Shown one piece after another: positions 1 to 5,552 of a stretch of 6,557 bases of DNA (its first letter is position 1; every line of letters starts with the position of its first letter). Source of the DNA: an uncultured Carnobacterium sp. (GTDB lineage Bacteria > Bacillota > Bacilli > Lactobacillales > Aerococcaceae); the NCBI GenBank assembly GCA_937923125.1, contig CALALK010000325.1, positions 1-6,557 of the forward strand, read 5' to 3'. The position numbers were made by a program, and so were the translations under genes. Under the pieces are notes generated by a model. It ran no database searches, was not told the DNA's origin, and saw nothing but the letters and a program-made list of their open reading frames with translations.

Positions 1-906
1 GAAGCCTTCTATACCGATACTAAAGTCGAACTCACAGACGCCTTAACGGAAGACGAGTTCTATCTTAACGGCACCAAACAAGACGAAGCGGCAACGGCTA
101 AAATTACGCGCTTCTTGGACTTGTTCCGCGCTGAAACTGGAGACACCCGTAGTGCTCGTGTGGAGAGTCTGAACTTTGTACCAACAGCAGCAGGCCTTGC
201 GAGCTCTGCTTCCGCCTTTGCGGCACTGGCAGGTGCGATGAACGAGGCGACAGGTCTTCACATGCCTGCTCAAAAACTATCGACTTACGCGCGTCGTGGA
301 AGCGGCAGTGCTACTCGTAGTCTCTTTGGCGGATTTGTCGAATGGAATAAAGGAGACTCCAACGAGAACAGTATGGCCATCCCTGTCGACGATGCGAACT
401 TTGACATCGGGATGATTATTATCGTCGTGAGTGCGGCCGAGAAGAAGATTTCGAGTCGTGCTGGCATGGAATTGACCGTTTCTACTTCTCCGTTTTACGA
501 AGGTTGGGTCACTTCAGCGGCAACCGATTTAGCCGACATCAAAGAGGCCATCAAGGACCGCGACATTCATCGCATCGGCTCTATTGCGGAATTTAACGGC
601 ATGAAAATGCACGCTACGATGCTGGCAAGTAACCCTCCATTCTGTTATTTCGAACCGGAGAGTATTATCGCCCAACAAACGATTCGCACGATTCGAGAAG
701 AACGAGGCATTCCGGCCTACTTCACGATGGATGCTGGGCCAAACGTCAAAGTGATTTGCAAAGCGAGTGATATTCCAACGATTATGGAAGAGCTTGGCAA
801 AGTATTCCCGAGTGAAAAACTCATCCCTACGCTTCCAGGAGAAGGCATTCGTACATTGACAGAAGACGAATGGAACGCTTCTCGTGCTGCTTTCGAAGGG
901 AAGTGA
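1..906 (+). CDS. mvaD: Diphosphomevalonate decarboxylase, 5' partial
   Basis: Catalyses ATP-dependent decarboxylation of mevalonate 5-diphosphate to isopentenyl diphosphate in the cytoplasm. The frame is open from base 1; 301 residues are visible and, judged by Staphylococcus-type MvaD, about 40 N-terminal residues lie outside the window. The TTG at 115 is an internal Leu codon, not a start. The GHMP-kinase ATP loop PTAAGLASSASAFA is at visible residues 61-74. The substrate-binding stretch RGSGSATRSLFGGFVEW follows at 99-115, and an SSR motif at 151-153 matches the Ser-Arg pair of bacterial MvaD. FTMDAGPNVK at 241-250 carries the catalytic Asp (residue 244). The chain runs about 15 residues past the usual C-terminus, ending in an acidic, Ala-rich tail. 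It is first of three tightly packed mevalonate genes; mvaK1 is expected upstream, unseen. Identification is very secure; only the true start is unknown. Confidence 0.96.
   Translation, partial: EAFYTDTKVELTDALTEDEFYLNGTKQDEAATAKITRFLDLFRAETGDTRSARVESLNFVPTAAGLASSASAFAALAGAMNEATGLHMPAQKLSTYARRGSGSATRSLFGGFVEWNKGDSNENSMAIPVDDANFDIGMIIIVVSAAEKKISSRAGMELTVSTSPFYEGWVTSAATDLADIKEAIKDRDIHRIGSIAEFNGMKMHATMLASNPPFCYFEPESIIAQQTIRTIREERGIPAYFTMDAGPNVKVICKASDIPTIMEELGKVFPSEKLIPTLPGEGIRTLTEDEWNASRAAFEGK
896..903 (+). promoter_or_regulatory. Ribosome binding site of mvaK2, inside the mvaD 3' end
   Basis: AAGGGAAG lies within the last codons of mvaD and ends 7 nt before the GTG at 911. It favours that GTG over the GTG at 884, which has no purine-rich element in front and would add nine residues ahead of the conserved GHMP N-terminus. 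Confidence 0.65.
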
Positions 907-910
907 GCGC

Positions 911-1993
911 GTGACGATTACTTCAAAAGCTCCCGGTAAACTCTTTATCGCCGGAGAATATGCGGTTGTCGAACCCGGACACGGTGCCATTGTTGCAGCT
1001 GTGTCGCGCTACTTAACCGTCACAATCGACGAAGCTACTAGTGTAGGAACCTTAACCTCTACGCAAAATCCAGATGTCGTTGTGGAATGGACTCGCGAAG
1101 GAGAATTGTTCCGAGCAAAGGGAGAGCATCCCTATAAACTAGTCGAAGAAGCGATTTTGGTCGCAGAACAGTATGTTCGTGAATGCGGAACACCAACGAA
1201 CGCCCTCTACTCGCTTTCGATTACAAGTGAACTCGATGACGCTAAGCGTGGTATTAAATACGGACTTGGTTCCAGTGGTGCCGTTGTAGTCGCAACGATT
1301 CAAGCTGTTCTTGATTTCTACGAGTCTCCACGCACGCCACTACTCATCTATAAGCTGAGTGTGTTAACGAATCTCCGCTTATCCCAACGTGGATCCTTTG
1401 GAGATATCGCCGCCTCTTCTTTTGGAGGAATGGTCTATTACACAAGTCCGGACCGAATCAGTTTACTCGAACAAATACAAAGCCAATCGATTAAAGCCAT
1501 TTGTGATGCCGACTGGAAAGACCTCACCATTATACGTCTTCCAGAAATCCCAAACTTCACCCTCTTAGTAGGATGGACGGGACAAGTCGCTATCACCGAT
1601 TCACTCATTCAAGCCACTGAGAAGAAACGGAAAGTCGAAACCGATAGCGCCTTTTACAAGGAATTTCTCGCAAAGAGTCACGCCATCGTTCAAGGCCTAC
1701 AAAGTGCTTGGAACCAACAAGATATCCCAGCCTTACAAGAAGGTATCCGTGCTAACCGTGCACTCTTAAATGAATTTGCACAAGAGATGCAGCTGGAAAT
1801 TGAAACCCCTGCACTCCAAACACTTTGCGAGCTCGCCGAACAAAATGGTGCCTGCGCAAAAACATCCGGTGCTGGTGGTGGCGACTGTGGCATTTGCTTT
1901 ACACAAAACGAAACTCAAAGACAACAAATTGAAACTCAATGGGCTAAGGCTCAAATTCAAGTGCTTCCGCTAACCATTGCAGAAGCCTGGTAA
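911..1993 (+). CDS. mvaK2: Phosphomevalonate kinase
   Basis: Phosphorylates mevalonate 5-phosphate with ATP to mevalonate 5-diphosphate, the substrate of MvaD. The 360-residue length is in the range of Gram-positive phosphomevalonate kinases (about 335-370). The GTG start at 911 follows the mvaD stop by 4 nt. It puts the family N-terminus APGKLFIAGEYAVVEPG at residues 7-23. GHMP motif 2, GLGSSGAV, is at about 118-125; the usual second Ala is Gly here. GSFGDIAASSFGG at 161-173 carries the conserved Asp, and VGWTGQVAITDSLI sits near 220-233. GHMP motif 3, AKTSGAGGGDCG, is at 316-327. The earlier in-frame GTG at 884 overlaps mvaD and lacks a ribosome site. The spacing to mvaD suggests translational coupling. 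The enzyme is cytosolic and the function is secure. Confidence 0.96.
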   Translation: MTITSKAPGKLFIAGEYAVVEPGHGAIVAAVSRYLTVTIDEATSVGTLTSTQNPDVVVEWTREGELFRAKGEHPYKLVEEAILVAEQYVRECGTPTNALYSLSITSELDDAKRGIKYGLGSSGAVVVATIQAVLDFYESPRTPLLIYKLSVLTNLRLSQRGSFGDIAASSFGGMVYYTSPDRISLLEQIQSQSIKAICDADWKDLTIIRLPEIPNFTLLVGWTGQVAITDSLIQATEKKRKVETDSAFYKEFLAKSHAIVQGLQSAWNQQDIPALQEGIRANRALLNEFAQEMQLEIETPALQTLCELAEQNGACAKTSGAGGGDCGICFTQNETQRQQIETQWAKAQIQVLPLTIAEAW

Positions 1994-1998
1994 AGGAG
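1993..1998 (+). promoter_or_regulatory. Ribosome binding site of fni
   Basis: AAGGAG begins on the last base of the mvaK2 stop codon. Two consecutive ATGs follow, with spacers of 4 nt (2003) and 7 nt (2006). The 7-nt spacing is nearer the optimum, so the second ATG is preferred. Confidence 0.7.
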
Positions 1999-2005
1999 AT
2001 TAATG

Positions 2006-3067
2006 ATGGATTTATTTCAACAACAAATGAATCGAAAGGACGAGCATGTGGGTCATGCGAACCAGCAATACCGTGCAACGAGCGCTCCCGAATTCGTGGA
2101 AACGCGCTTCGTGCATCATCCCTTCACAACCGTTGATGTGGCTGATGTATCATTGCAGACCAAGCTTGGTAATCTCACCTTCGATGTTCCCTTTTTCATC
2201 AACGCCATCACGGGTGGTAGCCCACTCACGACTGCGTTAAACCAGCGCTTAGCCATCTTGGCACGTGAAACAGGCATGGCAATGGCGACAGGTTCGATGA
2301 GTATCGCGATGAAATTTCCTGAAAGTGCACAAAGCTTCAAGGTCATTCGTCAGGAAAATCCAAATGGAATCCTCTTTGCGAACCTTGGTGCGCATTACGA
2401 TGCTGAGGCTGCTAAACGCGCTGTCGAACTCATCGAAGCAAACGCGATTCAAATTCACGTCAACCGTGCACAAGAACTCGTGATGCCAGAAGGTGACCGC
2501 GTCTTTAGCAATTGGCTTAAAAACATCGAAGAAATCGTCAAAGCGAGTGCCGTTCCCGTTATCGTAAAAGAAGTCGGATTCGGGTTTAGCCGTGAAGCCA
2601 TCACACAACTAGAGAGTATTGGTGTAGCTGCCATCGATATTAGCGGTACTGGCGGTACGAATTTCGCCAAAATCGAAAACGGCCGTCGCAAAGAAGACAA
2701 ACTCGATTTCCTAGAAGACTGGGGACAAACAACCTTGACGTCGCTCATGGAAGCCCAAGGAAGCCGCACCCCAATCATCGCTTCCGGCGGTGTGAAGACG
2801 CCACTCGACATGGCCAAATGCTTCGCGCTTGGAGCCAGCCTTGTCGGATTGTCTGGTGAAATGTTGCATCTCATACGTAAAGATGACTCCCTTCCAGACG
2901 CTATCCATACGGTTCAAACATGGAAAGAGCAACTGACAACGATCTTAACACTTGTCGGTGCAGATAGTATTTCTAGTCTCCAACAAGCTCCTATCGTGGT
3001 CGCACCAAGCATCCAAAACTGGTGTGACGCCCGCGGGATTGATTGGAAACATCTTGCACAACGTTAA
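2006..3067 (+). CDS. fni: Type 2 isopentenyl-diphosphate delta-isomerase
   Basis: FMN-dependent isomerase that interconverts IPP and DMAPP, using reduced flavin (NADPH) and Mg2+; it is unrelated to the type 1 isomerase. It has 353 residues, standard for the family, folded as a TIM barrel. Visible motifs include RKDEHVGHA (10-18) and FFINAITGGS (63-72). IHVNRAQE (150-157) holds the His, Asn, Gln and Glu of the active site, followed by MPEG (160-163). PVIVKEVGFG comes next, then SGTGGTNFAKIENGRR (213-228). IIASGGVKTPLDM (257-269) and GLSGEML form the phosphate/FMN end of the barrel. An alternative ATG at 2003 would add one Met. It is the last gene of the operon, 12 nt after mvaK2, and is followed directly by a terminator. 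Placing it with MvaD and MvaK2 gives the cell both C5 building blocks for prenyl chains from one transcript. Confidence 0.96.
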   Translation: MDLFQQQMNRKDEHVGHANQQYRATSAPEFVETRFVHHPFTTVDVADVSLQTKLGNLTFDVPFFINAITGGSPLTTALNQRLAILARETGMAMATGSMSIAMKFPESAQSFKVIRQENPNGILFANLGAHYDAEAAKRAVELIEANAIQIHVNRAQELVMPEGDRVFSNWLKNIEEIVKASAVPVIVKEVGFGFSREAITQLESIGVAAIDISGTGGTNFAKIENGRRKEDKLDFLEDWGQTTLTSLMEAQGSRTPIIASGGVKTPLDMAKCFALGASLVGLSGEMLHLIRKDDSLPDAIHTVQTWKEQLTTILTLVGADSISSLQQAPIVVAPSIQNWCDARGIDWKHLAQR

Positions 3068-3071
3068 AAGC

Positions 3072-3103
3072 AAAAGAGCTTAGGCAATGCCTAAGCTCTT
3101 TTT
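3072..3103. terminator. Bidirectional intrinsic terminator between fni and the yeiH operon
   Basis: A perfect 14-bp stem has arms at 3072-3085 and 3089-3102, with an AAT loop and a core of AGAGCTTAGGC. On the plus strand it runs into TTTTT and, after GTA, a further T run. Read on the minus strand it ends in TTTTGCTTTT. It starts 5 nt after the fni stop and ends 7 nt from the stop of the convergent small membrane gene, so it probably serves both transcripts. Confidence 0.92.
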
Positions 3104-3109
3104 GTATTT

Positions 3110-3301
3110 TTACGGGAAAAATAAGTAATGGATAATGCGCAGTACATAGAAGAAAATCCCCACAATGAGTAAAACAACCATCACGACATGCACATACGGC
3201 CCTACTGGTGTATTCACGAAGGCTTGTAGCGCTGGAATTTTCGTATATAAGATAAAGTACAAGGCACTAATCCAAAACCCGAGTCCCAATAATCTTTTCA
3301 T
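3110..3301 (-). CDS. Small two-segment membrane protein, function unknown
   Basis: A 63-residue hydrophobic protein I cannot assign to a family. It begins MKRLLGLGFW, with a first membrane segment at about residues 4-20. A short loop follows (about 21-36, KIPALQAFVNTPVGPY), then a second longer hydrophobic segment (about 37-62) rich in Val, Ile and Phe, ending in YLFFP. The two N-terminal basic residues and the Arg-His pair in the second half are the main charges. The ATG at 3301 has AAAGGA at 3308-3313, six bases upstream, a good ribosome site. The gene lies 12 nt after the yeiH stop on the same strand with no terminator between, so the two are almost certainly co-transcribed. An accessory subunit or small regulator of YeiH is a reasonable inference but not shown. 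The strong ribosome site and operon position make it more credible than a chance frame. Confidence 0.75.
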   Translation of the reverse strand: MKRLLGLGFWISALYFILYTKIPALQAFVNTPVGPYVHVVMVVLLIVGIFFYVLRIIHYLFFP

Positions 3302-3313
3302 ACGGCGTCCTTT

Positions 3314-4300
3314 CTATAAAACGAAGTACTGCATGATTAAGCTAGTGACAGTCACCATAAACCAAGTAGCTAAACCGGTTAAGATTGGTTTTGCCCCTGC
3401 TTCTTTGAATTGTTGGAAGGATACTTGCATACCGATACCTGCTAATGCCATCGCCATCAACCAGTTAGATGCTAATTTTGCATACGGTACAAGGGAATTT
3501 GGGAATAATCCCACACTTGTAATGATGGAAGCGACCATGAACCAAATGATAAACATTGGCACGATATTCTTCCATTGAACGCTTTGTCCTTCTTGTTTCA
3601 TGCGACGTGCTTCGACAAATGATAATACGAGACAGGCTGGAACAATCATCAACGCACGAGTAAGTTTCACGATTGTCGCGATTTCTAACGCTTCTGCACT
3701 GTAACTTGCGCCGGCTGCAACCACGCTTGATGTATCGTTAATCGCTGTCCCTGCGAAAAGTCCGAATTGCGACGCGTCCATGCCCATCATATGTCCTAAG
3801 AATGGGAATAGGAATACCGCGATGACGTTGAATAGGAAAATGGTTGAAATTGACAACGCGACTTCATCATCTTCTGCTCTAATAATCGGTGAAGCTGCCG
3901 CAATCGCAGATCCCCCGCAAATCGCAGTCCCGAAACCAACAAGAATCTTCAGTGGACGAGACAATTTGAAGAAATTTCCTACAAGTAGCGCTGTTAGAAA
4001 CGCAATCGAGATGGTCACAATCGTCACTGGGAACGATGATGCACCTGTTTGGCTCACCTGCGCAAACGACATTGTAAATCCTAGTGCGATAATGGAGTAA
4101 TGTAATAATTTTTTCGCTGAATAATTGATCCCCGGTCTAAAATCACTTGGGATTTTCCAAAATTGGTTCAAGACCATCCCTAAAATAATAGCAAATACCG
4201 CACTCCCAATGACTGGGAATAGCTTATCGAGCATCACTGAGACAACCGCTATAGCAAATGTACACAACAATCCTTTTCTTTTTTCCATGAATGATGACAT
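3314..4300 (-). CDS. YeiH/UPF0324 family membrane protein, putative sulfate-type exporter
   Basis: Integral membrane protein of the YeiH family (UPF0324, Cons_hypoth698). Members are often named putative sulfate exporters, but the substrate is poorly established. It has 328 residues, the usual length. Nine to eleven hydrophobic segments are visible, at about 10-45 (two), 66-82, 91-110, 147-170, 205-228, 246-265, 275-295 and 305-326. Two glycine-rich signatures lie between them: GFGTAICGGSAIAAASPII (122-140) and FGLFAGTAINDTSSVVAAG (179-197). The frame extends upstream to a codon at 4417, but that stretch covers the promoter and has no homology to the family. The ATG at 4300 has GAAAGGA 9 nt upstream and gives the expected N-terminus (MSSFMEKRKG). 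It leads a two-gene operon with the small membrane protein. No LysR-type regulator gene, a frequent neighbour in other bacteria, is visible here. Confidence 0.92.
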   Translation of the reverse strand: MSSFMEKRKGLLCTFAIAVVSVMLDKLFPVIGSAVFAIILGMVLNQFWKIPSDFRPGINYSAKKLLHYSIIALGFTMSFAQVSQTGASSFPVTIVTISIAFLTALLVGNFFKLSRPLKILVGFGTAICGGSAIAAASPIIRAEDDEVALSISTIFLFNVIAVFLFPFLGHMMGMDASQFGLFAGTAINDTSSVVAAGASYSAEALEIATIVKLTRALMIVPACLVLSFVEARRMKQEGQSVQWKNIVPMFIIWFMVASIITSVGLFPNSLVPYAKLASNWLMAMALAGIGMQVSFQQFKEAGAKPILTGLATWFMVTVTSLIMQYFVL

Positions 4301-4309
4301 TTCATCAGA

Positions 4310-4315
4310 TCCTTT
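4310..4315 (-). promoter_or_regulatory. Ribosome binding site of yeiH
   Basis: AAAGGA on the minus strand lies 9 nt before the ATG at 4300. Together with the promoter 34 nt upstream of that ATG, it fixes the start there rather than at 4417. Confidence 0.65.
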
Positions 4316-4333
4316 CAATACTAAATCTTTACT

Positions 4334-4342
4334 AGTATAGCA
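4334..4342 (-). promoter_or_regulatory. Extended -10 promoter of the yeiH operon
   Basis: Minus-strand TGCTATACT is a TGn-extended -10 with five of six consensus bases in TATACT. No good -35 is present at 16-18 bp (the best is ACGAAA), as is common for extended -10 promoters. The predicted transcript start near 4327 leaves a leader of about 27 nt before the ATG at 4300. Confidence 0.6.
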
Positions 4343-4397
4343 CACTCCGCCTTGATTTTCGTACACAAATTGAAAAAGTGCATCATCCTTTAAAATT

Positions 4398-4421
4398 AAC
4401 CGTGTGCAATTCGACACGGTT
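4398..4421. repeat. 24-bp inverted repeat upstream of the yeiH promoter
   Basis: AACCGTGT and ACACGGTT form a perfect 8-bp inverted repeat around an 8-nt centre (GCAATTCG). Its centre is about 83 bp upstream of the predicted yeiH transcript start. It could be a regulator-binding palindrome, or a weak hairpin terminator on the minus strand, where it is followed by a T-rich stretch (AATTTTAAA). The sequence does not decide between these. Confidence 0.5.
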
Positions 4422-4452
4422 TACTCCAATCAAAAACCGCTTTTACGATTCG

Positions 4453-4481
4453 TGGAGAAATTTCCTTAAAAATGGTACAAT
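4453..4481 (+). promoter_or_regulatory. Putative promoter inside the Rpn remnant
   Basis: TGGAGA (4/6 to the -35 consensus, 4453-4458) is separated by exactly 17 bp from TACAAT (5/6, 4476-4481), with a TG at 4473-4474 forming an extended -10. The predicted start near 4488 is about 73 nt upstream of the ATG at 4561. It sits in DNA that also reads as Rpn protein, so chance similarity in AT-rich sequence is possible. Confidence 0.5.
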
Positions 4482-4547
4482 CACGGCAAAAGCATCCAAA
4501 GAAATTCAAGACGCTTATGCTGTTGTTGATTTCTATAATTTAGATTC

Positions 4548-4552
4548 GGAGG
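4548..4552 (+). promoter_or_regulatory. Internal ribosome binding site in the Rpn remnant
   Basis: GGAGG stands 8 nt before the ATG at 4561 (and only 2 nt before the ATG at 4555). It is one of the best Shine-Dalgarno matches in the window. The same bases encode a Ser-Glu-Glu stretch, so a coding origin alone could explain it. Confidence 0.55.
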
Positions 4553-4560
4553 AAATGAAG

Positions 4561-4755
4561 ATGGCGGAACAAATGGAAAAATACGAAGAAGTCTATTGGA
4601 AAACAATCGAATATGCCAAAGAGACCGCTAGAGAAGCTGGACTTAAAGAAGGTCAAGTTTTGGCATTTCTTAAAATGAATCTTCCTATCACAGAAATCAT
4701 GAAACACACTGGATTATCTGAAGAAGAGATTCAAAAAATTAAAAATACACTATAA
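4561..4755 (+). CDS. Small Rpn C-terminal-domain protein (RpnS-like), 64 aa
   Basis: The only in-frame start in the Rpn remnant with proper signals is the ATG at 4561, preceded by GGAGG at 8 nt. It gives a 64-residue, highly charged, probably all-helical protein. A first helix (about 1-22, MAEQMEKYEEVYW) is followed by an Ala/Glu/Lys-rich linker with EAGLKEG (about 24-33). A compact two-helix end follows, holding ITEIMKHTGLSEEEIQKIK (about 43-61). In E. coli, Rpn genes are known to produce such short C-terminal proteins (RpnS) from internal starts. These dimerise through the C-terminal domain and inhibit the full-length nuclease. By that analogy this could be an orphan inhibitor. Whether it is made is unknown; it may simply be part of a decaying gene. 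It is bounded by the putative promoter at 4453-4481 and the terminator at 4760-4807. Confidence 0.5.
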   Translation: MAEQMEKYEEVYWKTIEYAKETAREAGLKEGQVLAFLKMNLPITEIMKHTGLSEEEIQKIKNTL

Positions 4756-4759
4756 CAAA

Positions 4760-4807
4760 AACCGCTTAGAATCGCGCATCCATGCTGACTCTAAGCGGTT
4801 ATTTTTT
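4760..4807. terminator. Bidirectional intrinsic terminator between the Rpn remnant and rpiA
   Basis: Arms at 4760-4770 and 4790-4800 pair perfectly over 11 bp (AACCGCTTAGA with TCTAAGCGGTT) around a 19-nt loop that can itself form a short GCA/TGC stem. On the plus strand it is followed by ATTTTTT. On the minus strand it is followed by TTTTTG. The plus-strand T run overlaps the rpiA stop codon (4806-4808), so the convergent genes share the element. Confidence 0.88.
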
Positions 4808-5474
4808 AGAATTGTTTTACGACAACCCCATCAGGAGTTCCTACAAGCACGATATCCGTCATGTTTGTGAAGAGACCTTGCTCTACCACGCCTGTCATGC
4901 CTTTGATTTTTTCTCCAAATGCGATTGGGTCTTTAATTGGATAGACATCCAAGTCGATAATGTAGTTTTTGCTATCGGTTAAGTAACGTTCTCCGTCACG
5001 TTCGCGGAATGTTGGTTTGTATCCTAGCGCTTCAAAACGTTTGAATAATTGTTCTGAACCATACGGCACTACTTCTACTGGTAATGGGAAACGACCTAAG
5101 TAGTCGACCATTTTTGATTCGTCTACAATCCAGATAACACTTTTTGATTGTTCGGCAACGATTTTTTCGAATAATAACGCACCGCCGCCCCCTTTGATTC
5201 CTGAAAAATCTGGAGCGATTTCGTCTGCGCCGTCAATCGTTACGTCGATATAGTCCACTTCATCCACGCTCTTCAATGGAATTCCAAGCGCTTCTGCTTG
5301 TTTCTTCGTTGCTAAAGAAGTCGTTACTCCCACGATTTCAAGACCTTCTTCTTTCACGCGGCGACCGATTTCTTCTACAAAATAGTAGGCTGTCGAACCC
5401 GTTCCTAGACCAACCGTCATTCCACTTTCTACATATTCTGCGGCTTTCTTGCCGACTAATTCTTTCATGTTCAT
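4806..5474 (-). CDS. rpiA: Ribose-5-phosphate isomerase A
   Basis: Interconverts ribose 5-phosphate and ribulose 5-phosphate in the non-oxidative pentose phosphate pathway, supplying ribose for nucleotides; cytosolic. The 222 residues match the family (E. coli 219). GLGTGSTA (22-29) is the phosphate-binding loop. TIDGADEI (79-86) carries Asp81 and Asp84. [15 protein letters not shown] (93-107) carries Lys94 and the catalytic-base Glu103, at the same positions as in the E. coli enzyme. The Arg usual just before that Glu is Phe here. The C-terminal part ([29 protein letters not shown] region, about 174-203) is complete. The ATG at 5474 has AGGGGG 8 nt upstream; an in-frame ATG two codons later is too far from it. 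It has its own promoter and lies 78 bp downstream of uvrA on the same strand. Confidence 0.97.
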   Translation of the reverse strand: MNMKELVGKKAAEYVESGMTVGLGTGSTAYYFVEEIGRRVKEEGLEIVGVTTSLATKKQAEALGIPLKSVDEVDYIDVTIDGADEIAPDFSGIKGGGGALLFEKIVAEQSKSVIWIVDESKMVDYLGRFPLPVEVVPYGSEQLFKRFEALGYKPTFRERDGERYLTDSKNYIIDLDVYPIKDPIAFGEKIKGMTGVVEQGLFTNMTDIVLVGTPDGVVVKQF

Positions 5475-5506
5475 TCAAGTTTCCCCCTGAGAAATGATCT
5501 ATGTTG

Positions 5507-5515
5507 AGTATAGCA
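5507..5515 (-). promoter_or_regulatory. Extended -10 promoter of rpiA
   Basis: Minus-strand TGCTATACT is the same nonamer used by yeiH. At 17 bp upstream there is only TAGTTT, a poor -35. The predicted start near 5500 gives a leader of about 26 nt. It lies in the 78-bp uvrA-rpiA gap, where no terminator is evident, so some read-through from uvrA is also possible. Confidence 0.6.
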
Positions 5516-5552
5516 TAACTGGCTTCTTCAAACTATCTCTTCTCGTAAATTT

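Larger units (their letters stand above)
4438..4755 (+). pseudogene. Rpn family nuclease/putative transposase remnant, C-terminal region only
   Basis: The frame resembles the C-terminal part of Rpn (recombination-promoting nuclease, PD-(D/E)XK) proteins. It has an aromatic-rich SWRNFLKNG segment followed by KEIQDAYAVVDFYNLDSEE. A charged helical stretch comes next (YAKETAREAGLKEG), then a final helix-turn-helix-like motif, MKHTGLSEEEIQKIKN, characteristic of these proteins. Complete Rpn proteins are typically near 300 residues. The catalytic N-terminal nuclease domain is absent and no trace of it appears upstream in any frame up to yeiH. The frame can be extended back to a GTG at 4378, but that has no ribosome site and its first 20 residues look non-coding. 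GC is about 35%, lower than the mevalonate genes, consistent with acquired DNA. I interpret it as a deletion relic that may still encode a small protein from 4561. Confidence 0.7.

Noticed and set aside
529..990. 153-codon open frame on the minus strand opposite mvaD and mvaK2
   Set aside because: It lies antisense to two clear GHMP-family genes, has no ribosome site or recognisable protein features, and is explained by their codon pattern.
2455..2874. 139-codon minus-strand frame opposite fni
   Set aside because: It is a shadow of the strongly conserved isomerase; no start signal and no family resemblance.
3165..3578. 137-codon plus-strand frame opposite the small membrane gene and yeiH
   Set aside because: It is antisense to a conserved membrane protein and its coupled neighbour. 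The translation is low-complexity Thr/Ile/Asn typical of reversed membrane-protein codons, with no usable ribosome site.
4378..4560. N-terminal extension of the Rpn remnant from a GTG at 4378
   Set aside because: No Shine-Dalgarno precedes it, it overlaps the inverted repeat, and the first 20 residues do not resemble Rpn. The putative promoter also lies downstream of it.
5475..5552. Possible terminator in the uvrA-rpiA gap
   Set aside because: Only short imperfect dyads are present, without a T run on the minus strand; the gap is explained by the rpiA promoter and ribosome site.
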